From JAYVJH01 sp043777595 (GTDB taxonomy: Bacteria > Bacteroidota > Bacteroidia > Cytophagales > Spirosomataceae), in contig JAYWHT010000116.1 in NCBI GenBank assembly GCA_043777595.1, positions 1-64,000 on the forward strand: a stretch of DNA of 64,000 nucleotides, given 5' to 3'. Below the pieces are notes generated by a model. It was not told the DNA's origin. It saw only the letters and a list, made by a program, of their open reading frames with translations, and searched no databases. Made by a program: the position numbers and the translations under genes. Of the stretch, positions 34,598 through 43,899 are shown one piece after another (the first letter of the stretch is position 1; every line of letters starts with the position of its first letter).

Positions 34598-35437
34598 TCA
34601 AGAGAACAATTTGACAAAAGTAATTATGAAAGGCATCGAAAGTAACAAACCATCAAATCTATCTAAAAAGCCACCATGCCCAGGAATACTATTGCCCGAG
34701 TCTTTGATGGAAATACTACGCTTAAAAAGCGACTCGACCAAGTCCCCGAGCGTGCCACATACAACCATAATTGTAGCAATACAATACCACTGCCAAGGGT
34801 TATATGTATTGAAATAATAACTAAGCCCTGCCGAAACGAGTGCGGCCAGTAAAGCCCCACCAACAAATCCCTCCCACGATTTTTTGGGCGACACCCGTTC
34901 AAAGAGTTTTCTTTTGCCATAGCGAGTTCCTGCAAAGTACGCACCAACGTCTGACGCCCACAACAAAAATAAGCACCCAACTACAATTTCATAGTTATAA
35001 TAACCAGCTTTGAGCGACAACCCAATCAAAAATGCAAATGGTAGCGCAACATAAATTATCCCCAAAAATGTAAAGGCGATATTTAAGAACGGTTGTAAGT
35101 CTTTTTTCTTGTATAATTTTATAAAAAAAACCGAAGTAACCAACGGAACTATTAGGTAATAAAAACCTGGTTGAAGGCTACCTTTTTCGATCAAAAACGT
35201 AAGCGAGTTAATAGCAACGCCAATGGCCGTACCGTAGTATGTGAGTGGCTGGTTGCCGTTGAGACCCAACAATTTATAAAACTCAAGCTGAGTAAGAACG
35301 CTAATTGAACAAAACAACAAAAAAAATGACCAGTCGCTATAAAATATAGAAAACAAAATGATGCCCACTCCCACAACGGAGGCGATGGCTCTTTGTTGAA
35401 GGTTATTTAGGTTATTTAAAAGAGATGTCATTGGCAA
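34598..35437 (-). CDS. cdsA: Phosphatidate cytidylyltransferase
   Basis: A 279-residue integral membrane enzyme that makes CDP-diacylglycerol from phosphatidate and CTP, the branch point for phospholipids. It has seven to eight hydrophobic segments and the CDS signature near the C-terminus: S-x-F-K-R, then KDSGNSIPGHGGFLDRFDG. The start overlaps the upstream CPBP protease gene by 26 bases and the stop is followed after 1 base by the next gene, so it belongs to a tight three-gene unit. Confidence 0.94.
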   Translation of the reverse strand: MPMTSLLNNLNNLQQRAIASVVGVGIILFSIFYSDWSFFLLFCSISVLTQLEFYKLLGLNGNQPLTYYGTAIGVAINSLTFLIEKGSLQPGFYYLIVPLVTSVFFIKLYKKKDLQPFLNIAFTFLGIIYVALPFAFLIGLSLKAGYYNYEIVVGCLFLLWASDVGAYFAGTRYGKRKLFERVSPKKSWEGFVGGALLAALVSAGLSYYFNTYNPWQWYCIATIMVVCGTLGDLVESLFKRSISIKDSGNSIPGHGGFLDRFDGLLLSMPFIITFVKLFS

Positions 35438-36623
35438 TTATATTTCTCACTATTTCGTCATCGGCAGGGTTCACAAACAATTCGTATCGACCCCAGTGGT
35501 AGTTGCTATCTTTTTTATTGAGAATTACCGATACAATATTTTTCTCAATCAAATAGTCGTGTATAATTTGAGCCTGATGCTGGTGCGGGCTTTCAAAAAC
35601 CTTAGACCAATTTTCTGATTCGGTATTTGTACCCAAAGCCAAATTTCCAGTATTTTTCTTGAAATAATACAATAAAACACCTGTAAGTAATAGTGAAATA
35701 ACACCCAATAGCACCGAAACAGAGTTTTCGGATTGAGAAATATCAAATTCAATAATTTTTTTATTATTAAAGAAAATCAGCACGATTGTAAAGCCATTAT
35801 TGACCAAATGAGCAACGATAGGCACCCACAAATTGGCACTCCACCAATACAAATACCCAAATAATGCACCCAACAACATTCTTGGCAAAAAGCCATAAAA
35901 CTGTAGATGAATGGCACTAAAAAGAGCGGCGGCTATCCAGATAGCAACGTGCATATTTTGGATTTTATCAAATATTTTACGTTGAATCAACCCTCTGAAC
36001 AAGCACTCCTCACCAACAGCGGCCGTAACGGCAATTACAAAAAAAGCTACAAATAGTTTTGTCCAAGATGTAAAGTCTGTCAAAAACAGGCTCATACGTT
36101 CGAGCAGTACTTCTTGGTTTGACATCCAATTTTCGATGGCTTTTAGATTTGGAGGCAAACTCATTTTTTTGTTGAGTTCTATCACGAAACTATCAAAGGG
36201 CATGAAGACAATTACTAATGTAAAAGTAATCAAGAAAAGTAAAAACGAGGGAATGGGTTTTTTGATAAAATGAACGAGACTACGTTTTTCTATCCACCGC
36301 CAATAAACAAGACTTGGAATCAAAAAAGTGAAAATATGAGCAACAAACTGCATCGACATAATGTACCACCAAGCGTGAGGTACTTGGGTGGGATTCTGAA
36401 GTAAATTTCCAATTTGGTCAATTGAAATCGTTGAATTGAAACTACTAACTACATAAACTACAATAAGCGACACCACATTCCCTACCGACAGGCCGAGCAA
36501 AACCAGCCCAAACAAAACCATTATATTGCGCCAAGGCGCACGGGGGGAAGCCGTTATGTTTTCTGATTGATAACTCACGGTGAGTGTCTTGTTGGTAAAA
36601 TTGAGTAACAGGATTGCAAACAA
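35412..36623 (-). CDS. CPBP intramembrane metalloprotease with C-terminal DUF2007
   Basis: A membrane protein of up to 403 residues. The CPBP/Abi motifs are present: EE-x3-R in GEECLFRGLIQRK, then FSAIHLQ and the final AHLVNNG. Eight hydrophobic segments are visible. The last 65 residues (WSKVFESPHQHQAQIIHDYL...) are a DUF2007 domain, a small ferredoxin-like putative signal domain. The start is unsure: TTG 36623 is the longest, and GTG 36578 (VSYQSENI) is a good alternative because conserved sequence begins about there. CPBP proteases process prenyl or other membrane proteins; target unknown. Confidence 0.87.
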   Translation of the reverse strand: MFAILLLNFTNKTLTVSYQSENITASPRAPWRNIMVLFGLVLLGLSVGNVVSLIVVYVVSSFNSTISIDQIGNLLQNPTQVPHAWWYIMSMQFVAHIFTFLIPSLVYWRWIEKRSLVHFIKKPIPSFLLFLITFTLVIVFMPFDSFVIELNKKMSLPPNLKAIENWMSNQEVLLERMSLFLTDFTSWTKLFVAFFVIAVTAAVGEECLFRGLIQRKIFDKIQNMHVAIWIAAALFSAIHLQFYGFLPRMLLGALFGYLYWWSANLWVPIVAHLVNNGFTIVLIFFNNKKIIEFDISQSENSVSVLLGVISLLLTGVLLYYFKKNTGNLALGTNTESENWSKVFESPHQHQAQIIHDYLIEKNIVSVILNKKDSNYHWGRYELFVNPADDEIVRNIIANDISFK

Positions 36624-36667
36624 ATAGCATGCAAAGTTAGTGAAATTTATACAAAAACAAAGGCACT

Positions 36668-36916
36668 ATGAGCAGAAGAACGGCAAAAGTACAAGTCTTG
36701 CCAAAGCCAACTGGCTTTTATGATGTGTTAGATTTAGGTACTCGAAAATCTAAAAAATACAACAGGGCAAATATAAAGCTATATGCAACGAGGAGTGATT
36801 TTTATCAAATTTTGGCTGCTACTAAAATAGTCATGGCATTTTGTTTAATTTTTGTAAAATTTGATCAGCAATCAATCGATGTGTATTTGCATTTGGGTGA
36901 ATATCAAATAGGATAG
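36668..36916 (+). CDS. Possible small ORF of unknown function
   Basis: An 82-codon ORF beginning in the divergent spacer (36624-36830) and running 86 bases into the end of the convergent SGNH gene. The first 54 residues (MSRRTAKVQVLPKPTGFYDV, then a basic stretch) are free of overlap and look somewhat protein-like, but there is no family match I know and no promoter or RBS that I can defend. It may be spurious. Confidence 0.22.
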   Translation: MSRRTAKVQVLPKPTGFYDVLDLGTRKSKKYNRANIKLYATRSDFYQILAATKIVMAFCLIFVKFDQQSIDVYLHLGEYQIG

Positions 36917-38186
36917 AATCTCTGCCGTTTTTATCCCACAACAAATATTTATCATATTCTTTTGGTGTTTTGATGGCTGTTCTTAGTGCAGAATCTACAT
37001 CTACAAAAGTTATGTTTTGAGCGTTGGTTGTCTTATTGAAGTGTGTACGGTCGTAATGATTTGTAAAACGTGTTTCGTCGTAGCCAAAGCCACCAAGATT
37101 CACTACTACTAACTGCGATTGATTGGATTGACAAATTTTGGCAATTTCGTTATAGACATACCGCTCTATGGCTTGATTGTCGCTTTCGGCACGGGGCTTC
37201 AATCCTAAGTTTATTTGTAATATCGACCATTTGTGTTTGAAAAAGTCCAGTACGACCACAGGAAGCCCTACTTTCCAAACAAAGACACATTTATCAAAAA
37301 AAGAGCGAGCGGTTTGCTTAAAATAAATAGACTCGGGCTTATAGAGCGACGACATAAAAAGCGGCGGGTGCACATCGTGGCCGTCATCTTTACGATGAAT
37401 AAACGGAAATGGCATAACACCATAGGCGGTAGGGTAAAATGTAAATCGAGCACGATCGGCTAACCAAGGCGAATGTTGAAGAAATACAATTTTGGGTTTC
37501 GATTTTGGTATTGCTTTACGAGCTAAAATTAGCATCTGAGCCAGCCCATAGGCACTTGTCCCTGCATTGAGATATTGGCCACCCAACTCTTTTGCTACAT
37601 GATATGAATAGGTTTTTTCGGCAGGACAAAAGTCGCCCCACGTAAAGGAACACCCAAGAAAGAGTAGCGTTGTGTCAGACTTTAATCTCAGTTGGGGGCC
37701 AACTGTTCTAAAACCAAGGCTGTCCAAAAGTATTGGAATTTGCTTTTGGGTTGTTCCAATAACGTAGTTGTGAGACCCACTACCATTGGGTATGCCATGG
37801 TGTCCAAGTTCGGGGTGGGCTTCAAAGACTCGACCCTTTATGTTATAGTCTGCTTTATAATAATCGTAAAGTTTATCAATTTGTCGTAAAAAAGAGTAGG
37901 TCATAGCCACAGAATAGACCACGCCAACCCAAATCAGTGTGAAGCCCGCTATATTACTTTTTTTACTGAATGTAGCACGAGACCAGTATTTTTTGTAGGT
38001 AACACAAAGCAAAAATAAGATACAAGTGATTATACCTACCAAGTCGAAGGCTAACTGGACAGCAGTAGAGTTGGGTGTAAAACGACGAAGCCGTTGATGG
38101 TCAAAAAGCCAGCCGATGGCATCTGTAGACCAGTATAGGCCAATAATGGTAAGGAAAGCAAGAGTAATAAGTAGGGTATTTTTCAT
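36831..38186 (-). CDS. Membrane-anchored SGNH/GDSL hydrolase-like protein
   Basis: A 451-residue protein with three hydrophobic segments at the N-terminus (about 5-22, 45-65, 80-100) and an SGNH-like domain after residue 125. LFLGCSFTWGD holds a G-x-S nucleophile candidate and LFDIHPNANTHRLIADQI near the end supplies the D-x-x-H pair. Similar proteins O-acetylate or deacetylate surface glycans, but the substrate here is unknown. The first ORF upstream is infB on the same strand, separated by a strong terminator, so this gene has its own transcript. Confidence 0.78.
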   Translation of the reverse strand: MKNTLLITLAFLTIIGLYWSTDAIGWLFDHQRLRRFTPNSTAVQLAFDLVGIITCILFLLCVTYKKYWSRATFSKKSNIAGFTLIWVGVVYSVAMTYSFLRQIDKLYDYYKADYNIKGRVFEAHPELGHHGIPNGSGSHNYVIGTTQKQIPILLDSLGFRTVGPQLRLKSDTTLLFLGCSFTWGDFCPAEKTYSYHVAKELGGQYLNAGTSAYGLAQMLILARKAIPKSKPKIVFLQHSPWLADRARFTFYPTAYGVMPFPFIHRKDDGHDVHPPLFMSSLYKPESIYFKQTARSFFDKCVFVWKVGLPVVVLDFFKHKWSILQINLGLKPRAESDNQAIERYVYNEIAKICQSNQSQLVVVNLGGFGYDETRFTNHYDRTHFNKTTNAQNITFVDVDSALRTAIKTPKEYDKYLLWDKNGRDSILFDIHPNANTHRLIADQILQKLNKMP

Positions 38187-38314
38187 GGTGTTAGCATAAA
38201 TTATAACCTTGCCTAATGCAAGTACAGGCCGTAAATATTTTTATGTAATTATCAATAAATACAGTATTTGTTATAAACAATTTACAACATTATTGCATTA
38301 TTTTCGCTAACAAC

Positions 38315-38366
38315 GGCAAATCCCCTTTTTTATTATGAAAACTCGTAACAAAAAAGGGGATTTGCC
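38315..38366. terminator. Strong bidirectional terminator between infB and the SGNH gene
   Basis: A perfect 17-bp stem: GGCAAATCCCCTTTTTT at 38315-38331 pairs with 38350-38366, with an 18-nt loop. A-runs and T-runs lie on both sides, so it can work in both directions; in practice it ends the rimP-nusA-infB transcript, whose last stop is at 38378. Confidence 0.9.
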
Positions 38367-38377
38367 AAAAAAATATT

Positions 38378-41300
38378 TTATAACGTTCTTTTTACCTCAC
38401 GTGTCTCGAAACTCTCTACAACATCGCCTACTTGTAAGTCATTGAAGTTTCGGATACTCATACCACATTCAAAACCTGCACGAACATCGCTCACATCGTC
38501 TTTAAATCGTTTGAGTGCTGTAACGTCTCCTTCATGAACAACGATAAAGTCTCTCACAACACGTACTCGGTTATTGCGTTTGATGACACCATCGGTAACA
38601 TAACAACCTGCAACCGTACCAACTTTTGTGATTTTAAATACGTCTCTCACTTCGAGTGTACCAGATATAATCTCTTCGACTGTTGGCTCGAGCATTCCGA
38701 CCATGGCATCTTTTACATCGTTGATGGCATCATAAATGATTGAATACAATCGAATTTCGATTTGCTCCTGTTCGGCCAGTTTCTTAGAGTTACCAGACGG
38801 GCGCACCTGAAAACCAATCACGACGGCATCTGAGGCAATGGCAAGATTTATATCTGATTCAGAAATTTGACCTACTGCTTTGTGTATAATATTGACTTGT
38901 ACTTCTTCTGTTGAGAGTTTGAGTAGTGAGTCTGACAATGCCTCTACTGAGCCGTCCACGTCACCTTTTACAATTACGTTTAGTTCTTTAAAGCTGCCTA
39001 TGGCTTTACGGCGGCCTATTTCTTCGAGTGTGATGTGCTTGCGTGTTCTGATACTCTGCTCACGTATAATCTGCGCTCGCTTGGTGGCTATTTCACGTGC
39101 TTCACGTTCGGTTTCCATTACATTAAACTTATCGCCAGCTTGTGGTGCACCATTCAAACCAAGTAAAAGTACTGGCGTTGATGGGCCTGCTTCTTTGATT
39201 TTTTCACCACGACTATCGAACATCGCCTTGGCACGACCAAAGTTAGCACCCGCAAGTATAATATCACCAATTTTGAGTGTACCATTCTGAACCAATACCG
39301 TTGCCATATAACCACGACCTTTGTCTAACGATGCCTCTACGATTGTACCATTTGCTCTGCGATTTGGGTTTGACTTTAATTCCAATAAATCAGCTTCGAG
39401 CAATACTTTTTCTAATAAATCTGGAATACCAAGGCCACTTTTTGATGATATTTCTTGAGTCTGGTATTTACCACCCCACTCTTCTACCAATATATTCATA
39501 ATCGAAAGCTCTTCACGGACTTTCTCTGTATTTGCGCCAGGTTTATCTACCTTACTAAATGCAAACACAATGGGGACACCTGCCAACTGTGCGTGATTGA
39601 TTGCTTCTCGGGTTTGAGGCATCACGCTGTCGTCGGCTGCTATCACGATAATGGCTACATCGGTAACTTTTGCCCCTCTTGCACGCATGGCCGTAAAGGC
39701 TTCGTGGCCAGGTGTGTCCAAAAATGCAATCTGTCGGCCTGTATCTGTCTTTACGTTATATGCGCCTATGTGCTGCGTAATACCACCAGCTTCGCCAGCG
39801 GCTACACGTGTGCGACGAATATAGTCGAGCAATGAGGTTTTACCATGATCGACGTGACCCATGATAGTAACAACTGGCGCACGCTCCAACATATCCTCTG
39901 GTTTGTCATCATCTATTTGTATATCGGCCTGTACTTCTTCTTCGGCAGATATAAACTGGATTTCATACCCAAACTCGTCAGCTATGAGCGTAATTGATTC
40001 TGCATCTAATCGTTGATTGATTGACACAAACACACCCATACTCAAACACACCGAAATTACTTCTGAAACCGATACGTCCATCATAGACGACAGGTCGTTG
40101 GCTGAAATAAACTCGGTTACTTTCAACACTTTTGAATCTTCCTGCTCTTGCTGCAAACGTCCTTCTTCGGCTTCTGCACGCATCTTACGTTTTTCACGGC
40201 GTTTGCCTGCACCAAAGTTTTTACCGCTTGACCCAGCAGTATTTATACGGCCAAAAGTTGCTTTGATAGAACTGTCAACTGCTTTCTGTGAGATGGTTTC
40301 ACGACCTTTTCCGCCGCCTTTTCCACCTTTATTTCGGTTGTTGGCCCCGCCACTATTATTGTTATTACTTGTATTATTAGTATTGTTCGATGGCGCAGTG
40401 TTACTGTTGCCACCTTGACTACCCGCTGTGGTTGAGCGATTAGTTGGTTGCCCACCACTCGTAGGTGCTTGGTTGGCTGTTCGTGGGGCTGGCCTGTCGC
40501 TTGTCGGCCTATTATCGCCTTCACGTCTTGGCCTATCTCCACCAGACTGGTTATTAGGGGCATTTACTACTTTTTCGCCTTTGTGTACTCGCTTACGTTT
40601 TCCTTTGTTATCTTTATCTGAGTTGTTACCACCGCCTCTACGCTCTACTGGCAGTTGAATCTTTCCTAAAATTGTCAGACCTTTAAGCTGGTCGCCTTTG
40701 GCTTCTATCAGCTCTGTTTCGGCTGGTTTTTCAACTACTGGGGCTGGTGTGGGTACTGTATCTGGTTTTGGTTGCTTTACCTGGCTGACTTGTGGTGTTG
40801 GAATTATTACCTCAATTACGAGAGGTTTCACCATAGCAGGAGGTATTTCTACGGCTTTTGGCTCTTCGGCAACCTTTGGAGGTACTATAACTACTTTTTC
40901 AACCACGATTGGCTGCTCAACTACAACTGGTGTCTTAATTTCTGGTTGCACTGCAACTGGAACTATTACTTTTGCTGGTGGCTCAGGCAGTATTACCTTT
41001 TCAGGCGTAATTTCTACAACCTTTTCTACTACTGCCATCACAGGCTCTGGTATTGGTGCAGGTTGTGGTTTTTCAACCATTATTTCTGGTTGTTTTTCAA
41101 CGACAACCTCAGGTACAGTTGGCTTAGGAGGTGCCTTTATTGGAACACTAAGGTCAATCTTGTCAATGACTTTAAGCCCAGTTACATGAGCGGTAGCTCT
41201 TATAACATCAGGCTCGGGTTTAGCAACGACTGGAGCAGTGATTTCTGCCACCAAAGGCTCAGGCGTATTGCTTCTAAACCATGTTGGGATGTCATCGTCT

Positions 41301-41548
41301 TGCTTTGTTTTGCCCACAGAAACTATCTGTGGTGGTAATTCCACGGGTTTTTTGGGCGCAAAACCGTCCAAAAGTGCGTCTGACTTGAAATCTTTTGCCA
41401 AGAAATCAAGTTGTTCGGCATTGAGTTTACTATTGGGGTTATTGTCCACCTTAAAGCCTTTTGCATTCAAATGACTAACAACAGTAGGGACACCTACGTT
41501 GAGTACTCTGGCTGCTTGGCTTAAGCGCATGGTTCTTTCGTCGGCCAT
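38378..41548 (-). CDS. infB: Translation initiation factor IF-2
   Basis: A 1056-residue IF-2, which brings initiator tRNA to the ribosome and hydrolyses GTP on subunit joining. Residues 1-55 are an IF2-N-like helix domain, residues about 60-480 are a low-complexity Pro/Val/Glu and then Asn/Gly/Arg-rich region, and the G domain follows with GHVDHGKT at 564-571 and DTPGHEAF. The fourth G-motif, normally NKxD, reads S665-K-V-D668. Domains II to IV complete the protein. A -7-like TACCTTTG box lies upstream on the minus strand (41577-41570), so infB may have its own promoter besides that of rimP. A 108-base spacer separates it from nusA. Confidence 0.96.
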   Translation of the reverse strand: MADERTMRLSQAARVLNVGVPTVVSHLNAKGFKVDNNPNSKLNAEQLDFLAKDFKSDALLDGFAPKKPVELPPQIVSVGKTKQDDDIPTWFRSNTPEPLVAEITAPVVAKPEPDVIRATAHVTGLKVIDKIDLSVPIKAPPKPTVPEVVVEKQPEIMVEKPQPAPIPEPVMAVVEKVVEITPEKVILPEPPAKVIVPVAVQPEIKTPVVVEQPIVVEKVVIVPPKVAEEPKAVEIPPAMVKPLVIEVIIPTPQVSQVKQPKPDTVPTPAPVVEKPAETELIEAKGDQLKGLTILGKIQLPVERRGGGNNSDKDNKGKRKRVHKGEKVVNAPNNQSGGDRPRREGDNRPTSDRPAPRTANQAPTSGGQPTNRSTTAGSQGGNSNTAPSNNTNNTSNNNNSGGANNRNKGGKGGGKGRETISQKAVDSSIKATFGRINTAGSSGKNFGAGKRREKRKMRAEAEEGRLQQEQEDSKVLKVTEFISANDLSSMMDVSVSEVISVCLSMGVFVSINQRLDAESITLIADEFGYEIQFISAEEEVQADIQIDDDKPEDMLERAPVVTIMGHVDHGKTSLLDYIRRTRVAAGEAGGITQHIGAYNVKTDTGRQIAFLDTPGHEAFTAMRARGAKVTDVAIIVIAADDSVMPQTREAINHAQLAGVPIVFAFSKVDKPGANTEKVREELSIMNILVEEWGGKYQTQEISSKSGLGIPDLLEKVLLEADLLELKSNPNRRANGTIVEASLDKGRGYMATVLVQNGTLKIGDIILAGANFGRAKAMFDSRGEKIKEAGPSTPVLLLGLNGAPQAGDKFNVMETEREAREIATKRAQIIREQSIRTRKHITLEEIGRRKAIGSFKELNVIVKGDVDGSVEALSDSLLKLSTEEVQVNIIHKAVGQISESDINLAIASDAVVIGFQVRPSGNSKKLAEQEQIEIRLYSIIYDAINDVKDAMVGMLEPTVEEIISGTLEVRDVFKITKVGTVAGCYVTDGVIKRNNRVRVVRDFIVVHEGDVTALKRFKDDVSDVRAGFECGMSIRNFNDLQVGDVVESFETREVKRTL

Positions 41549-41656
41549 ATCAAAATTAAAAATTTAACTCAAAGGTAACTCTTTACAACTATTTTTGTAC
41601 TGGATTGCTTAAACAGTTTACATAATTTTATTATTTAGGTGTCGTACAATCATTTT

Positions 41657-42901
41657 TTATTCAAATTCGCCTTTCAAAATCGTCAGTATTTCTTCTACTG
41701 TTTCTTCTTCGAGGTCGGTTCTTCTAATCAATTCTTCTTTGCTCATATTCAGTACCTGTTTGGCAGTGTCTAAGCCCAAACGGCGGAACTCTTCGAGCAT
41801 CCATTCGTCTATTTCATCTCTAAATTCGCTCAAATCTACGTCTTCCTCATCTTCTTGGCCTTCGATGTCTCTAAATACATCTAAGTCAAAACCAACCAAT
41901 CGGCCTGCTAATTTAATGTTCTGTCCACCTCGGCCAATGGCCAGCGAAACTTGGTCAGGTTTTAGGTAAACGGCCACTCGTTTGGTTTCACGGTCAATGT
42001 TCATCGAAGTTATTTTGGCAGGACTCAACGCACGCTGTATCAGCAGCTCCATGTTGTCAGTCCAGTTTATGACGTCAATATTTTCATTGCCCAATTCTCT
42101 AACAATAGAATGAATCCTTGACCCTTTCATACCCACACAAGCACCAACGGGATCTATGCGGTCGTCAAACGACTCTACTGCTACTTTGGCTCTTTCGCCT
42201 GGCTCACGGACAATTTTGCGTATCGAAATTATGCCATCATATATTTCCGGTATTTCGTTTTCAAACAATCTTTCCAAAAACACTGGCGAGGTTCTTGACA
42301 GAGCAATACGTGGAATACCATTGTTGTTTTCGACTTGGTGAACAACTACTTTCAAGCTATCACCTTTGCGGAAACGGTCTTTTGAAATCTGGTCTGTACG
42401 TGGTAGCACCAACTCGTTGCCGTCTGAATCCAAACAAATTGTCTCGTTTTTTAAGAGTTGATACACCTCTACATTGATAAGGTCGCCGACCATATCTTTG
42501 TATTTGATGTACAATATTTCTTTCTCTAAATCTTTGACTTTCTGAATCAGTGTTTGGCGGGCAGTCTGAACCATTCTACGACCAAAGTCAGCCAACTTTA
42601 TTTCTTCTGCTACTTCTTCGCCTACTTCAAAGTCTGTCTGAATGAGCTGCGCTTCGGCCAATGGAATCTTGTCTAATTCCCATATATCTTCGGAATTATC
42701 GTCCACGATTTCTCGGGTACGCCACATTTCCAAGTCCCCACTTTCGGGGTTAATGATAACATCAAAATTTGAGTCCGACCCGTATTTTTTACGAATCATT
42801 GACCTAAAAACTTCTTCCAATACTTTTATAATAGTAGGACGGTCGATGTTTTTGGAACGGGCAAAATCGGCAAACGATTCAATGAGTACTGCGCTATCCA
42901 T
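41657..42901 (-). CDS. nusA: Transcription termination/antitermination factor NusA
   Basis: A 414-residue NusA with the N-terminal RNA-polymerase-binding domain (1-130), an S1 domain (about 135-205), and two KH domains (about 210-345, with VGACVGMKGSRI and IGRGGQNIKLAGRL). The C-terminus is an acidic linker and one helix-hairpin-helix-like segment rather than two long acidic repeats of enterobacteria. It modulates pausing, termination and antitermination. It sits between rimP and infB in the classic order. Confidence 0.96.
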   Translation of the reverse strand: MDSAVLIESFADFARSKNIDRPTIIKVLEEVFRSMIRKKYGSDSNFDVIINPESGDLEMWRTREIVDDNSEDIWELDKIPLAEAQLIQTDFEVGEEVAEEIKLADFGRRMVQTARQTLIQKVKDLEKEILYIKYKDMVGDLINVEVYQLLKNETICLDSDGNELVLPRTDQISKDRFRKGDSLKVVVHQVENNNGIPRIALSRTSPVFLERLFENEIPEIYDGIISIRKIVREPGERAKVAVESFDDRIDPVGACVGMKGSRIHSIVRELGNENIDVINWTDNMELLIQRALSPAKITSMNIDRETKRVAVYLKPDQVSLAIGRGGQNIKLAGRLVGFDLDVFRDIEGQEDEEDVDLSEFRDEIDEWMLEEFRRLGLDTAKQVLNMSKEELIRRTDLEEETVEEILTILKGEFE

Positions 42902-42982
42902 CTTAATTCACAATTTTGGTTTGGTTTAAAATGATTTTTTAGGGACTTTGGATTTGTTGTGCTTGTCCTTCGTCGGGTTATT

Positions 42983-43447
42983 TTATCTAAAAGAAATCTG
43001 TACCTGTGATTTCTTCACTTCTACATATTTGAAACTATTTATAACTGGCGGCTCCGATTTCTTTTTTGCTTTGGTACTAATCGTAAAACTGTCGGCAGTT
43101 GCTTCTGTGAGTTCGCCCAATTTTTCTGTGCCATCTGGCAATATTACTTTCAGAGTTCGGCCTATATTTTTTTGATATTGCCGAGCAAATGTAAGCGGAA
43201 AATCAACCCCAGGCGACGATACTTCGAGGCGGTAGGCTTCTTCGATGAGTTCTAACTTAAAGATTTCATCGTCTAATTTTCTACTAATAATGGCACATTC
43301 GTCAATACTTATACCCGCATCACTGTCGATTAGTACAATTACTTTATGGTTAGATTTTGAGGGTGAAACCTGTAAATCAACCACAAAAAACTTGTCATCT
43401 TCGAGAAGCGTACTTAATATTTGTGCAATTTGTTCTTTTTCGGTCAT
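42983..43447 (-). CDS. rimP: Ribosome maturation factor RimP
   Basis: A 154-residue protein with the RimP N-terminal domain (IDECAIISRKLDDEIF and YRLEVSSPGVDFPLT) and the C-terminal SH3-like domain. It is needed for 30S subunit maturation. It is the first gene of the rimP-nusA-infB operon; 81 bases separate it from nusA. The leader upstream has a -7 box and a terminator-like hairpin ending 12 bases before the start codon. Confidence 0.94.
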   Translation of the reverse strand: MTEKEQIAQILSTLLEDDKFFVVDLQVSPSKSNHKVIVLIDSDAGISIDECAIISRKLDDEIFKLELIEEAYRLEVSSPGVDFPLTFARQYQKNIGRTLKVILPDGTEKLGELTEATADSFTISTKAKKKSEPPVINSFKYVEVKKSQVQISFR

Positions 43448-43459
43448 TTTTTAGCCAAC

Positions 43460-43481
43460 AAAAAAGGGACTTTTACGTCCC
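43460..43481 (-). terminator. Terminator-like hairpin in the rimP-nusA-infB leader (possible attenuator)
   Basis: On the minus strand GGGAC (43481-43477) pairs with GTCCC (43470-43466) across a 6-base loop, followed directly by six T (43465-43460), then the rimP start at 43447. The gene on the other side is divergent, so no upstream gene needs this terminator. It fits a leader attenuator for the operon that encodes NusA. Confidence 0.55.
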
Positions 43482-43511
43482 CTCACACTCATTAAAACAT
43501 AAATTCTGGTG

Positions 43512-43544
43512 CAAAGGTAACTGTTTTTTTATGACATTTGCAAG
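43512..43544 (-). promoter_or_regulatory. Predicted promoter of the rimP-nusA-infB operon
   Basis: On the minus strand TACCTTTG (43519-43512) matches the Bacteroidota -7 consensus TAnnTTTG. CTTG at 43544-43541 is a one-off match to -33 TTTG with a 21-base spacer. Transcription would start near 43505, leaving a leader of about 58 bases that contains the hairpin. Confidence 0.5.
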
Positions 43545-43856
43545 ATGATTGTAATTTTTATGTCTTTTTTGTGGGTTGATGGACTGGCTTTGTACCCTTT
43601 TGTGATACTAAAAGCTCGCAATCCGCCTGCTTATTTAATCAACCACGAGCGCATACACCTGCGGCAGCAGTTAGAAATGGGGCTGTTGTTGTTTTATATT
43701 TGGTATATGTTTGAATTTATGTTGAGGTATTACAAACACAAAAACTCGTACATGGCCTATCGCAATATTAGTTTTGAGCGAGAAGCCTACGTCAACGATG
43801 AAAAACTTGATTATTTAACAAAAAGAAAATTTTGGGGTTTTTGGAAGTATATTTGA
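43545..43856 (+). CDS. Small HExxH protein (minigluzincin-like)
   Basis: A 103-residue protein with an N-terminal hydrophobic segment and the zinc motif H-E-R-I-H in LINHERIHLRQQLE, then a second hydrophobic stretch and FEREAY, whose Glu could be the third zinc ligand, as in gluzincins. Similar tiny proteins are common in Bacteroidota and are unstudied, as far as I know; so-called minigluzincins have a like arrangement. It diverges from rimP and its start overlaps the likely rimP promoter region. Confidence 0.72.
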   Translation: MIVIFMSFLWVDGLALYPFVILKARNPPAYLINHERIHLRQQLEMGLLLFYIWYMFEFMLRYYKHKNSYMAYRNISFEREAYVNDEKLDYLTKRKFWGFWKYI

Positions 43857-43899
43857 GGGTGCGAATGTTTATTGTTAATTTTTACTGAAATAATTATTT

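Noticed and set aside
40698..41189. Long + strand ORF opposite infB
   Set aside because: Thr/Gly-rich low-complexity shadow of the Pro/Val-rich IF-2 N-terminal region.
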